Positions 22,667 to 32,865 of a stretch of DNA of 64,000 nucleotides are shown here, in pieces. Source of the stretch: Isoetes taiwanensis (taxonomy: Eukaryota > Streptophyta > Lycopodiopsida > Isoetales > Isoetaceae); contig JAJEKV010000073.1 of assembly GCA_021234155.1 (NCBI GenBank), forward strand, positions 6,286,083 through 6,350,082. The letters are read 5' to 3'. Positions within the stretch are counted from its first letter, which is position 1. Each line of letters starts with the position of its first letter. A program made the translations under genes and the position numbers. The notes under the pieces are model-generated. The model was given only the letters and a program-made list of their open reading frames with translations, was not told the origin of the DNA and made no database searches.

Positions 22667-23330
22667 ATATCTATAGTGGTCATGGGAAGTTGAAGAAGGG
22701 CTAAAAAATGGCTGCAAATGAACTTATACTAGTCTACTCTGATACCAATGCCCATTTATCATAGTGTGCCCATTGTCGTTTCCGCCTACTTAAGAATCTA
22801 TAGTTTGAAGTACTATAGTCGAAAATGCTAGCTACATTATCTAGATATTAGAATCTATGTACAAGTTGCATATGGTAAGGTCGAGAACTTATCATGTAGA
22901 AACTGCAAGGTAGTAGTTGCAAAGCAACTTGTTAGTTGTTTTAAGGGGTTCTTCTGGGAAGAGCACTTAAAAAAATTACATGCACTTTAAAAAGCTGTAA
23001 GTTTGGATTCGTGTCAAGCCGATAAGAGTTCTCTTATGCGAGGCTTAATGTGATGCAACTCGGGCTAATATAGGAGCATGCGGCTTCAAGTAGAACCATA
23101 CAGAAGCATGCCATGGCATAGACTACTTCTAGGCCTCTTATATGCTCAACTTGTGGGGTACTTTGATGGTCATGCCATATTGATTCCTAAAGATCACAAC
23201 TTTAAGGGATTCAGTAGATTCCCCTTATCGAAGAACTATCGTCTCCCTTGACATAAGTCACTATACTTTGTCATTCGCAGTTCTAAATGATCTTTTCAAT
23301 GGGCGTCATTGATCTCATAAAAACCATTGT
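22667..23330. other. Spacer with tRNA-Met primer-binding-like motif
   Basis: No gene. On the minus strand, 22737-22748 reads TTGGTATCAGAG, the usual plant retrotransposon primer-binding site for initiator tRNA-Met. It suggests that an old LTR ended at about 22749 in minus orientation, but I could not define that LTR. Confidence 0.35.
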
Positions 23331-24510
23331 GCTGCCACATTTTGGCAGCATAGAAGAGCCATGCACATAATTTGCATCTTTGGCTAACATTTGGATTGAT
23401 CCAAGTTATTTTGGCATGAATTCCATTCTCTAAGGCTTCTTTCATGTTTCTACCATCTTGATCCTATTCATGAAACACCTTTCATACTTCATACTTCATT
23501 TTGCCATGCTCCATTACCATTTCCCCTAGCCATCTCTAAGGTCTAAGACCATTTTCTCTCTCTAAAAACAGAACTAGAGAGGGAAGTGCATATTTTTTTC
23601 CAAACAATTTGAAAAAGCAAATTTGCCAAGTTAAAGCATAAAATTCTAATGTGTATGTGCACAAAATGTCAAATATTATGCCAAATCATCCACATCATTT
23701 TCAAAATGCCAAATCATCACCCAAGTGCATCCACCTCACCATACACGTCATCCAACTCATCACCACATCAAAAAAGTTTTGACTAGAAAAAAGTTCCTTT
23801 GCCACCTTGCTTGCCACATCATCACCTCATTATGCCATGTCATCACCCATTTGCCACATCATTCATAACCTTGCCGCATCATCATAATTAGCCTCATTTT
23901 TAGCCAAAAATCAAGATGCTCTTTTTTGCAAAAAGATTCTTCCATCTTGTAGAGCATAAAAAAAGATTCCATCTGGAAAAAAGAGAGAGAGAGAGAGAGA
24001 GAGATTTTTTGAAAAAGATCTTGTTATGACCCTCATATTCCATTTCTTGGGAATCATGCCACCAAAAAAAAAAAATTCTATCCCCTGGCCAAGGCCTAGT
24101 CTCTCATTTTCCCTAATCCCCCCCCAACACCACCACATGGTACCTCCAGGCGTGTGGGGCGGCAACGAGTCAATACCCACGTGGAGGCAGCACATAATTT
24201 AATAATTACACTTGGATTCGTTTATATATGCCCTGATCTTCCATTTCAAAACAAGCCTGTGGGATATTTTGAAGGATTCTGAAGAATCCTAATTCCGGCC
24301 AGATCAATATTCAGACCTTTTTGGCTCGATCTAACAATTCGTTTGATAAAACTAGTGCAAAACCAGCACAAACCCCGCAAAATCGACTCAAGAGATAGAA
24401 TAGAAGAACAACTCTATTGAGAAAATCAATAAGAAATACAATCTCTACTTCTGAGCATTGTTTTAATGGCAACCTTGTTTCTCCCGTTTCTCTATCAGAC
24501 ATGATGATCT
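23331..24510 (-). mobile_element. LTR remnant related to the long LTRs at 25.5 and 60.1 kb
   Basis: Reverse-oriented and partial. It ends (minus sense) in GGCAGCA at 23331, as do the other two long LTRs, and shares their distinctive interior, including the 'ccacgtgggt...ccgccccaca' block at about 24140-24185, a run of G, and strings of 'atgatgtgg' repeats. It lacks the TGTTGAAGG start and joins the truncated copia pol at about 24510, in the same orientation. It may therefore be the 3' LTR of that copia element after an internal deletion. An (AG)11 microsatellite lies at 23983-24004. Confidence 0.55.
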
Positions 24511-24561
24511 CCTAGGTTCAACAACAGGTACAATAGGTGCTGCAACCGATTCTGCAACAAT

Positions 24562-25496
24562 TTATTTTTCCTTGAGACGTGTTGATCTCCTAGGTTCAAC
24601 AACAGGAGGTGTGGCAGGTGCTACAATAAGTGCTATAACAGGTATTGGATCAGGTGCTACAGTACCTTCATGTGTGCTGGGTTCCCCCCAAAAGGAACCA
24701 ACCTGCTCATGGACCAAAGGGTTAGTGGGATGGGGATCATCCCATTCCACTACTTCAGGCAAATGTGAGTTCACTAGAGAAACCATTAGAGAGGGAGAGA
24801 AAGGCCTACCAGCAGCTGCTATCAAATCTCTAACATCCAAGCTGCTATCATTATGACTGCAGGAGAATCACTTGAAGATATACCATCATACACAGCATCT
24901 TCAACAAACTGAACTGACCTGCTTACAATAACCTGCTTGTTTGAAGGATCATACAACTTGTAACCTTTCTGATTTTTTGGATACCCAATGAAGATGGCTT
25001 TGACAGCCCTGTCATACAATTTCCCATACTTTTTCAGCTTCTCAGCAAGTATGGAAGCATAAGCCAAACACCCAAACACCCTCAATTAAGATACATCTGG
25101 TTTCATTCTTCAAAATGCTTCATAAGGAGTCACATTCTGGACTGCCTTAGCATGCGGCTATTTGCCAGATATACTGTTGTCACTACTGCTACTGCCTCCC
25201 CCCAAAAAGATTCTGGCAGTTGCTTGTGACTTACCATAGATCTTACCAAATCAAGCAAAGATCTATTCGACCTTTCAGCTACACAATTTTGTGGATGAGC
25301 GTAAAGATTAACAGTCTTTCAAAACCTTCCTCCATGAGAAACTCATCAAAGGCATTAGAAACATAATCACCTCCATTGTGACTTCTTAACTTTTTTATTA
25401 CTAATCCTGTCTGCATTTCGACTGTTGCTTTAAAGGTCTTGAACTTGCCAAGCACTTCAGATTTGTAGTGCAAAGTACACATCCAAGTGTACCTAC
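24562..25496 (-). pseudogene. Copia integrase, central and C-terminal part
   Basis: Frames read LHYKSEVLGKFKTFK, TGLVIKKLRSHNGGDYVSN, FDEFLMEEGF, then CVAERSNRSLLDLVRSM, LPESFWGEAVAV, RVFGCLAYA, and IFIGYPKNQKGYKLYDP. This is the catalytic core and C-terminal domain of a copia integrase. The canonical LRSDNGGEY is LRSHNGGDY here, so the second catalytic Asp is His. Frame changes occur near 25280 and 25090. It ends with the linker peptide RRSTRLKEK, after which reverse transcriptase is missing. Confidence 0.8.
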
Positions 25497-28060
25497 TGTT
25501 GAAGGTGTTCCTGGCAAAACCTTCAACCTCAGTGGTTTAGAACCTCCAAGTTCTTAAGGCAACCACTCTGAATGCAAAAATTCTGAGAACAATACTCAAG
25601 AGATTGATTAAAACAGCTTTCCCTGAATGATAAAAAGTCTGCCTCGGAAGAATATCTGCCACATGCACACAACTTGAGCTTTGGGCATGATTCTTGTTTG
25701 CACAGATGCTCAACACCTATATTTATATGGCTGCAAAAGTCTAAAATAATCTGATAAGGGTAGATAGGCCAAATTCTTGTTCCTGACCCAGTCAATTTCT
25801 GGTCAGTATCCCTAGCAGAGAGCTCACTTTATGATCTCGCTAATGGCAATATATTCTTTGGTTTTGAAAACTTCACCTATCCAGAAAATATCTGCACACA
25901 AGGGGCCTTGATGTTTTTGGCAAATAGAACTCTAGATTTTTTCCTTTTTTGAATATTTTGGCTGACTGCTATAAAGTATAGACAATTGTGAACAAGACCC
26001 TATTTATGAAGGAATGCACATTAATTCTAATGCTTCTATGTTTAACATGCATCAAAGGATAATCTTAATGCCCTAGGCACTTCTATCTCTTGTTCTAATG
26101 CTCGATGCTGACTTCTGCTACAATAGACCTAGAGCAGATGATTCGTCCTAGCATTGACGATCTAGAGTGGCACAAGGATTGTCTTGCACTTGCAGAGAAC
26201 ATGTTGAGATGTCACGCTCATGATATTTGGCTGCTAAGATAAGATGTAGCAAAAAACTCTGGTGACAGCCACTTTTTGAGAACAGATCAACACTTGGCAC
26301 AAATATTCAACAACAAGGATCGGATTTTCAATTAATTCAGGCACTCAAAAGTAAACAATATGAATCCCAAGCTCTGAGTCTTGGGTACAAGATCAAATAG
26401 GTAGACAATAAATCAATCCAGATAATTTAGTCAATAATCCGAATTGCAAATCAAGTTTGGAGGTCGGAATCAAGCTCAAATCGATCAAGCCGATCCTTCT
26501 TCAAAGCAAGCAATCAATTCTTCGCCTCAAAGCCCTCGATCTTGCCTTCTGTGAAAAAACCCCTTTTGTAGATGCTCTGTTTTGTTGAGTTCTTGATTAA
26601 TTCCATTTAATTCTCTGTCTTTTAGCTCCCAATACGTGTTCTTGGCATTAAACAGAGTGATCCGGCAGGTTTAAGTCATGATTGAGAGGTTAGTTTGGCC
26701 GAATCAAACGGATCTTGGCGCTCTCAGGTTTTAGGGTTCTTCAGAATTCAAGTGAAATATCCCACAAGCTTTTTTAGGTTTGGTAGCTCAAGGTATATAA
26801 CGAAAAGAAAATCCAATATTTATAATAATTGCGTGCAATATCCACGTGGGTTTCGGTAGCTCAACCGCCCCACACGCCCGGATGTTCCACGTGGCATGGG
26901 GGGATTGGCTGGGGAGAAAAAATAGGCTTGGGGGGAGGGGGGGTAGATAGGAAAAATTTTTATTCCAAGGAGTATGGCACGATTCCCTAGGAGACGAATA
27001 TAAGGCTCAAGATAAAACAATTTTTCAATTTTCTTTTTTTCAAAGGGAATCTTTTTTTGCACTCTGGAAGATTCTGGAATCTTTTCTTGCAATAGGGCAC
27101 TTTTTTATTTTGGCTTAAAAATGGCTCATGGGATGAATGATGTGGCATATGAGAGTGGTGACATGGCTAGATAAGGATGGTGGTGACGTGTCAATCAACT
27201 TGGGCTTAGAAAATTCTTTCTAGTCAAAATTGCAAGTGATGAGGACATGATGTGTGTGACATGTGGATGGTGATGTGGTGGTGCTAATGATGATGTGGCA
27301 AGGTGATATGTCATCTTATGGGTGCAAGTTTGATGCCGTGAGATAGATTTAAAGTTTGAACATGGAAATGGAAGCATGACATGGCATGACTAGAATGGTG
27401 ATGTGTATGGTGACTTGGCACATAGAATGAAGTGTATGGTGACTTGGCACATAGAATGCACCCTTCATGGGTCAATTTTTGTAAAATGCAACTTTTTGAC
27501 ATTCCCTAGGGCACTCTTGAGTCTTGAACATTTCCCTTAGGGATTTTGTAACTTTCCCCTTTCTTTGACCATGTTGCATGAAATGTTGACTTTTTGACCA
27601 CATGTATGACCAAGTCAAGTGAAGTTTTGAACTTTTGGATGGTGATGAAATGGTGTGAGAAGTGTGTAACAAACGAATGGTTCTTGAAGGTGTATTTTTG
27701 ACTAGAAAGAATTTTCAAAGCTAAGTTTGACTTGGGAAGGAATTGTATGCATGGAATTCAAAGTCTCATGGGTGTTTTATGGTGGTGGAAGGTATGGGGG
27801 ATGTGGAGTATAAATCAAACTGCACAAAGATACCAAGAGATGATCTTCTAGGGGTCTTCTTTTTCCTTCTCCTCTTTTCTTTTGCTTGATTCTCCTCTTG
27901 TCTCTTTTGAGTAACCTGAGTTAATTGTCCTCTCCTTGCTCTTCAAGCTTTCAATGTATGCTAATGAAGCATTCTTCTAGTGCCTTGTAATTCAGATCAA
28001 AGTGTAAGGATTAGTCTAGAAATGTGCTTAGCTCTTCCATGCTGCCATAACATGGCAGCA
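25497..28060 (+). mobile_element. Solo LTR, 2,564 bp
   Basis: It begins TGTTGAAGG and ends CATGGCAGCA, flanked by the 5-bp duplication CCTAC (25492-25496 and 28061-28065). It interrupts the copia integrase cleanly: joining the flanks and removing one CCTAC restores an uninterrupted minus-strand frame across LIDDFSR / YTWMCTLHYKSEV. No internal region or second LTR is present, so unequal recombination has removed the body. A related LTR is at 60134-62601 and a partial inverted one at 23331-24510. Short open frames inside it have no coding signature. Confidence 0.9.
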
Positions 28061-28440
28061 CCTACTGAAATCATCAATCAGAATCAAGAAATACCTCTTC
28101 CCACCTAGTGAAACATCAGGAATATGGCAAAAATCAGTTTGCAGCAGCTCAAGAGGTTGAGTTGCTCCCCTTGCTATCAAGAGACTTCTCCAAATGAGAC
28201 CACATCTCCTTAAACTCAGTAAAATGTTTGATTTTATGATCAATTGTCTCTTCAGCCAACATTTTGACAAGAGCACAAGCTTTCTGGTTTATCCTACCAG
28301 CATCTGCTAACTTGGTGCTGATAAAATCTTCATCAAATATCGCTCCTTCATTAAATATCAAATAATTCACCATGTTCTTCTTCCAAGCATGGTAATTATT
28401 ATTATCTGTGAGAACTTGAATGGATACATGAATCTTCTGT
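28061..28440 (-). pseudogene. Copia gag joined to integrase start
   Basis: Minus-strand frames give NNYHAWKKNMVNYLIFNEG, KACALVKMLAEETIDHKI and FTEFKEMWSHLEKSLDSKG, typical of the gag (UBN2-type) domain of plant copia elements. Almost at once RGATQPLELLQTD and VSLGGKRYFLILIDDFSR follow, the start of the integrase catalytic core. Protease and the zinc-knuckle are deleted. The frame shifts between the two parts. Confidence 0.75.
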
Positions 28441-28720
28441 TTTCAGCAGCCAAAAAGATGGTTGAGAAAACCAATTCGTCACCAAACAAAGCACCCACCA
28501 TAAAAGTTGAATCTTGAATTTTGTCGCCAAAAAGATCTTGGAAAACTGGAACATGAATTTTTGACGCAAATATCGGTGGAAAACCTTATTTTTCTGTATA
28601 TCATCCTGTGCCCAAGACTTATGAGCTTGGAATTGATCAAAATATTATTATTTGATGTCCTCATTGAATGAAAATTCGTACCTTGGTAAAGTTTGTGCAA
28701 TCTTTATGTATTAAAGATAG

Positions 28721-29481
28721 CTAAAGAGACAAAAAATTGGCAGAAAAGTACTAAGCTGGAGGTAAAAATTTCTGAAACGATTCTCAAAGTTGAAGTAAAT
28801 TTGCAATATTAGAGATTGATGCATCATTCAAAAAACAAGAAAAAGAAAGATATTAATCTCATTGCATGCGTTACTAATAGTATAGACTAGATAGATTTGG
28901 ATTTTTTAAACTTAAAACATTCCAGGCCCTGCATTCGTGTGCAGCATTAAAAGAAATACTAATCTAGAGTAAGCCTTCAGGGAAAGCTCAGATTGGAAAA
29001 GAATTTAAAATTTTAGAACTTCCAAGGCTACCATGGTTTCTAAATGAAAAAAATTTCCTTTTGGGATGAATCAGCACTTTTTGCCCAATGGCTATAAATC
29101 ACTTCATATGCAGTCTAGTAAGAAAGTGTAGGAGGTGTCAAAATAAAAAAAAGGATTCCATTTGCTCATTTTGTAAAAAATTAATTGCTGGTTCATGCAT
29201 TGCGGCAGTCCTCTTGCAAAAAAGTCAAGATTTCTGATTTTTGGCAAACAACTTGATGCACCTTGCTTTCAGGTTTGTCGGAGTTCTCAGAAGGTGAGAA
29301 ACACCCATGAATTTTGCCCATTCTAGCTACATGAATTCATAGGAGAAACATTTATGGCTACATCAATTCATAGGAGAAACAACCGTGATTGAATAATCTT
29401 TTGCCAGTTTGGCCTCTTTCGTTGTTCTAACTATTGGATTTTTCATTTTCTAAAATGGGTGATCCATCCATTATGTGGCAG
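28721..29481. other. Unassigned spacer
   Basis: AT-rich sequence without a supportable gene. A short pair of near-identical phrases, 'acatgaattcataggagaaac' and 'acatcaattcataggagaaac', occurs at about 29330-29382. Upstream exons of the AP2 gene scrap that follows were not found here. Confidence 0.5.
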
Positions 29482-29662
29482 TTTATTTAGGTACATGTTT
29501 TTCCTCTCCATTGTCGTGCAACAGTGCCATTTTCTGTTCTTGGGCTAGATCTATCCATTTATTCTGCATTCCTTTTGATTTTGCAGGTGGGTATGATAAA
29601 GAAAAGAAAGTTGCCCGCCCGTATGCTTTGGCCGCTCTCAAGTACTGGGGATTGACTTCCCG
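29482..29662 (+). pseudogene. Orphan AP2-domain exons (AINTEGUMENTA/PLETHORA type) with 9-nt microexon
   Basis: Two consecutive exons with intact splice borders remain: a 9-nt microexon (29482-29490, TTTATTTAG, between 'ggcag' and 'gtacat') and a 76-nt exon (29587-29662). Together they read [25 protein letters not shown], matching the repeat-1 AP2 core of ANT/PLT/AP2-class transcription factors (family form [25 protein letters not shown]). The 9-nt VYL microexon is a known peculiarity of this family. No upstream 'YRGVTRHRWTGR' exon or downstream repeat-2 exon is visible. The E-to-K and A-R-A to A-R-P changes are unusual. Element 3 starts 53 bp downstream. Either a pseudogene remnant or exons of a much larger gene whose other exons are beyond recognition. 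Confidence 0.8.
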
Positions 29663-29715
29663 GTAATTTGCATCTGCAGTCGCCAAAGCTTATCTAACAG
29701 TTGCCTTTCCTTAAA

Positions 29716-30422
29716 GTAATAAACGGGAGGTCAAGATTACTGTCAAATTCCGTCCCTCCAATTTTCGCGTAATATTCTTCGCCACTTGCAGAGCGGCGCC
29801 GCTTTGCTCTGTTTCAATGCGCCGTTTTGCTCTGTTTCTGCGCCGCTTTGCTCTGTTTCTGCAGAAATGCTTTTGCTCTGTTTCAACGCCGCTCTTCAAA
29901 ACGACCTTCAAGCACACTGCCGGAACAAAGAAGCTCTGTTTTGGCAGCACTGTGGCTTGGTTGAAGGACTCAAAGCGGAGAGCCAGCAATAGGTATCTGG
30001 CTTGCTTAAAGAACTCGGATCATGGCTATGGCGTCAAAAGGTCGGGAAAGGGGCTTCTAGGGTTTCCTTGGTGCAGCCTTTGGTGATACTTCTTTAAAAA
30101 ATGCACAAGATTTTGCCCTATTCCGGCTGGAAGAGGATTCTGAGACCTTGATTCTGAGACCTTGCTTCGATTTGCACCAGAAAAGAGGCGCTGGAACAGA
30201 TGATTTAAGAATTTTAGTCTTCATTTTCGTAATCTTGACCTCCCTGTTTATTACGTCCCGTAATTGATGGCAGGGGGGCACTCCGCCCTCGTAGGGGCTC
30301 TTGGCGGCGCCGCCAGCCTCAGGGCACTCGCGGCTCCGCCGCTCGTGCGCCGCCTCGGCTGGTGGCGCCGCCTCGAGTCCCTACGGGACGGAATGCTTCC
30401 CCTGCCATCAATTACGTAGTAC
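29716..30422. mobile_element. Element 3: non-coding relative of element 1, reversed
   Basis: Reading on the plus strand: box GTAAT-N15-ATTAC (29716-29740); a 488-bp interior; inverted box (30229-30254, one extra base); a 5-bp spacer (gtccc); hairpin arms 30260-30300 and 30375-30415; then GTAGTAC (30416-30422), the complement of the GTACTAC that bounds element 2. The orientation is opposite to elements 1 and 2 but the order of parts is identical. The interior has a short repeat run of 'ctgtttctgcgccgctttg'-like phrases (about 29808-29895) and no supportable gene. No target duplication. Confidence 0.7.
30260..30415. repeat. Hairpin of element 3, 41-nt arms and GC-rich inner stem
   Basis: Arm 30260-30300 pairs with 30375-30415, both beginning GTAATTGATGGCAGGGG in stem sense and passing GCAYTCCG to GTAGGG. 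The 74-nt interior continues the stem with 'ggcggcgccgccagcctc' against 'ggctggtggcgccgcc', so nearly the whole 156 bp could fold. Similar in sequence and length to the arms of element 2. Confidence 0.85.
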
Positions 30423-31328
30423 GAAACCCTTCTTTTGTTTTTCGATTCATCCTGCATGTTCATGTAAGGTATTTATTCTTTTGCAGCCATCATCCTTTAT
30501 TGTTTCTTAGTCACCAAGGCCAGGGCCATGTTTCAGATCTTGCGTTCTGATGTATTTTCAACTTTTTTCCCAAATTAGAGTGGATTCTAGGCAAAGCATT
30601 GGCAAATGGTTTCATTTAGCAGCAAAACCTATAACAAAGGAAAGGATAAGGCTGCTGAAGAAATGCCCCCCGACGGATGAGACAATCCATCCTTCAAATA
30701 CTTTGATGCACCGTACCTATAGAGTTTTCTCATGGAATGCCAGATTTTGTACATTCAAATAAAATTGTTCTCAGGTATTGCCCTCTGGGCCAGAAAATCA
30801 ATATTGTTTTCATTGCTAGATCATTTTGAAGTTTCTCTTTTGTTTAGATCAGGAGATGCTTAGGATCTGTGTAAAGGAAATGCTTTATGTTGTTGATATT
30901 CTAAAATGCCATTGAATCACTCGATATTATGCTTCATTGGACCAGATGTTTCCACGTCGGTTTGTGATGTTGGAGATGTCTTGGAGTCCTTCTTTGAAGA
31001 GGTGGGCTTATTCCTTAGCATAACCAGCCAAGTATTTTTCCTATTCTTATGCTTTCTTTGACCGCAAGATAAGTTACGTCAAGGGATACAAGGTGTGTAG
31101 CAGATGCATTTTCTGTTATTCAACAAAGGCTGTCAGATTTAAAATATGCCCACATTCTTCATAATATAATTTATCAGAGTGCATGATTCGTGATATAAGT
31201 TTATCAGCATACATTATTCATGATATCAATCTATCATACACGATTCATGATAAATTTTAGTTGCTTGCAGGCAGGATGATTCGGCAAACAAGGTCTTACA
31301 GTGGTATTTATGTTGTCGAACAAATTTC
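30423..31328. other. Unassigned spacer
   Basis: No gene I can support. A variable short motif 'catgattcgtgatataagtttatca' / 'attcatgatatcaatctatca' repeats around 31180-31255. Confidence 0.5.
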
Positions 31329-32865
31329 TTGCCAAGATGTAGTATCAAGAACATTATCATATTAGCATATGCTCAGGAAGAATTCATGAATGAAGCACTT
31401 GAATTGTTTCAAAGAATATTTGATCATGATATAGTATCCTGGAATTTTGCGATGTCAAGTTATGTTCAGAAGGGACAATTGAAGGAAGCAATAGGCCTTT
31501 TTAAACACATGCCCCATTATGATGTAGCCTTCGAGCGTCTTATTTAACAACCACCGTCATGTTTGAACCAACATGAAATAAAAAAAACTCCGTGTATTTT
31601 TTCTCTCAATGTGGTTTTAACATGACACTCACTGAAAAATTCGTTTAAGTCCACAAAAACCTCGTGTATTTTTTTTGGTTCAAACATGACAGTAGTTGTT
31701 AAATACCATGATCGTGTAGCCTGGTGGACTATCATAATTACAGCCTTTGTTCAGAAGGATCATTTTCGACAAGCTACCTTTTTTTCCAAATAATGCCCAG
31801 GAAAAATGTTGTATCTTGGAATGCCATATAAGCATTTTTGAAGCTTGCAGTGAGAAGGGAGCTTTACCCTCGTTGTTGGACAACAGATTTACGTTAGATA
31901 TTGTTACACAAAATACCATTATTATTATGTATGCTAGATGTGACAGTTTGTATGGTGCTAAAGCTATAGTTAATGGCATAATCTCAATCTATAGTTGTCT
32001 TGACAAATGTAAGACCATGACTGAAAATACCATGTAATCAGTATTTAAATGCTTGCTTAGCCTTTTCTATCAGATGGGATTATATGATTTATACCAGATA
32101 AGACGCTTATGTTCAATGTTCTTGATGCATGTTATAACAAATTGCAATCGGATTGGGTGTTAGAATTCAAATATCTTTGGTTAATATGTATGGCAAGTGT
32201 AGCAGTTTAGAAGATGCTCATGTAGTTTTTGACAGAGTGCCAAAGATGTGATTCTCTGGACTGTCATCATCACAGCATGTGCCTATGTTGGTGATTTTAG
32301 GGTAGTTAAGCTATTTCACAAAATGGATATGAAGGGTGTTAGTCTAGACAATATATAACTTTCCAAGGTATTTGGCTGCTTTGAAACAAGGTTGCATTGT
32401 TCATAGGCATAATTCTAACAATATGTGCACGTTTGATATTCATGTAGGGATTTCTTTGATCAATATATATCAAAACTGTGGGAGCTTGAAGGATGCATGT
32501 CAGGTATTTGATAAATATGGTACATAGAGATGTGGTTTCTTGAAATAGCATGACATTAGCATTGCATAGCAAGGTTGTGGCAAACAAGCACTCACTCCCT
32601 TTCAAAAAATGCAAATGAAAGGAGTTCCACTAAATAGTATTACCCTTATTACCATGCTTTCTGCTTGTACACATGCCAGAGCCATCACTTTGTTTGCATG
32701 TCCTCAGATTTCGACCTTCATAATGGCTGGCATTATGGGCACATGTTTAATCTCCTTGGATATGCAGTGAGGTTGAGGACCTAATCAAAATCATGCCAAT
32801 GAAACTAGACTCTATTGGATGGATGACATTGGTTGGGGCATGCAGAGTTCATCATTGATGCCAAG
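31329..32865 (+). pseudogene. PLS-class PPR protein, heavily degraded
   Basis: Recognisable pieces run in order on the plus strand: EALELFQRIFDHDIVSWNF and LKEAIGLFKHMPHYDV (31400-31530); VVSWNAI (about 31806); FNVLDACYNKL (32110); CSSLEDAHVVFDRVP-like text in alternating frames (32195-32245); HKMDMKGVSLDN (32318); SLINIYQNCGSLKDACQVFDK (32450); HMFNLLGYAVRL (32735) and EDLIKIMPMKLDSIGWMTL then VGACRVHH (32775-32855). That is the normal order of P, L and S repeats followed by the E motif of an organelle RNA-editing type PPR protein. Stops and frame changes occur in every repeat, so it is not translated as such. Confidence 0.75.

Larger units (their letters stand above)
24540..28720 (-). mobile_element. 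Broken Ty1/copia retrotransposon
   Basis: Minus-strand order from high to low coordinate: gag (about 28440-28150), start of integrase (28160-28061), a solo-LTR insertion (25497-28060), the rest of integrase (25491-24822), and the region between integrase and reverse transcriptase ending in RRSTRLKEK (24562). Gag to integrase without a protease or zinc knuckle, and loss of all reverse transcriptase and RNase H, show at least two internal deletions. Copia is assigned because integrase precedes the RRSTR linker. Confidence 0.8.
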
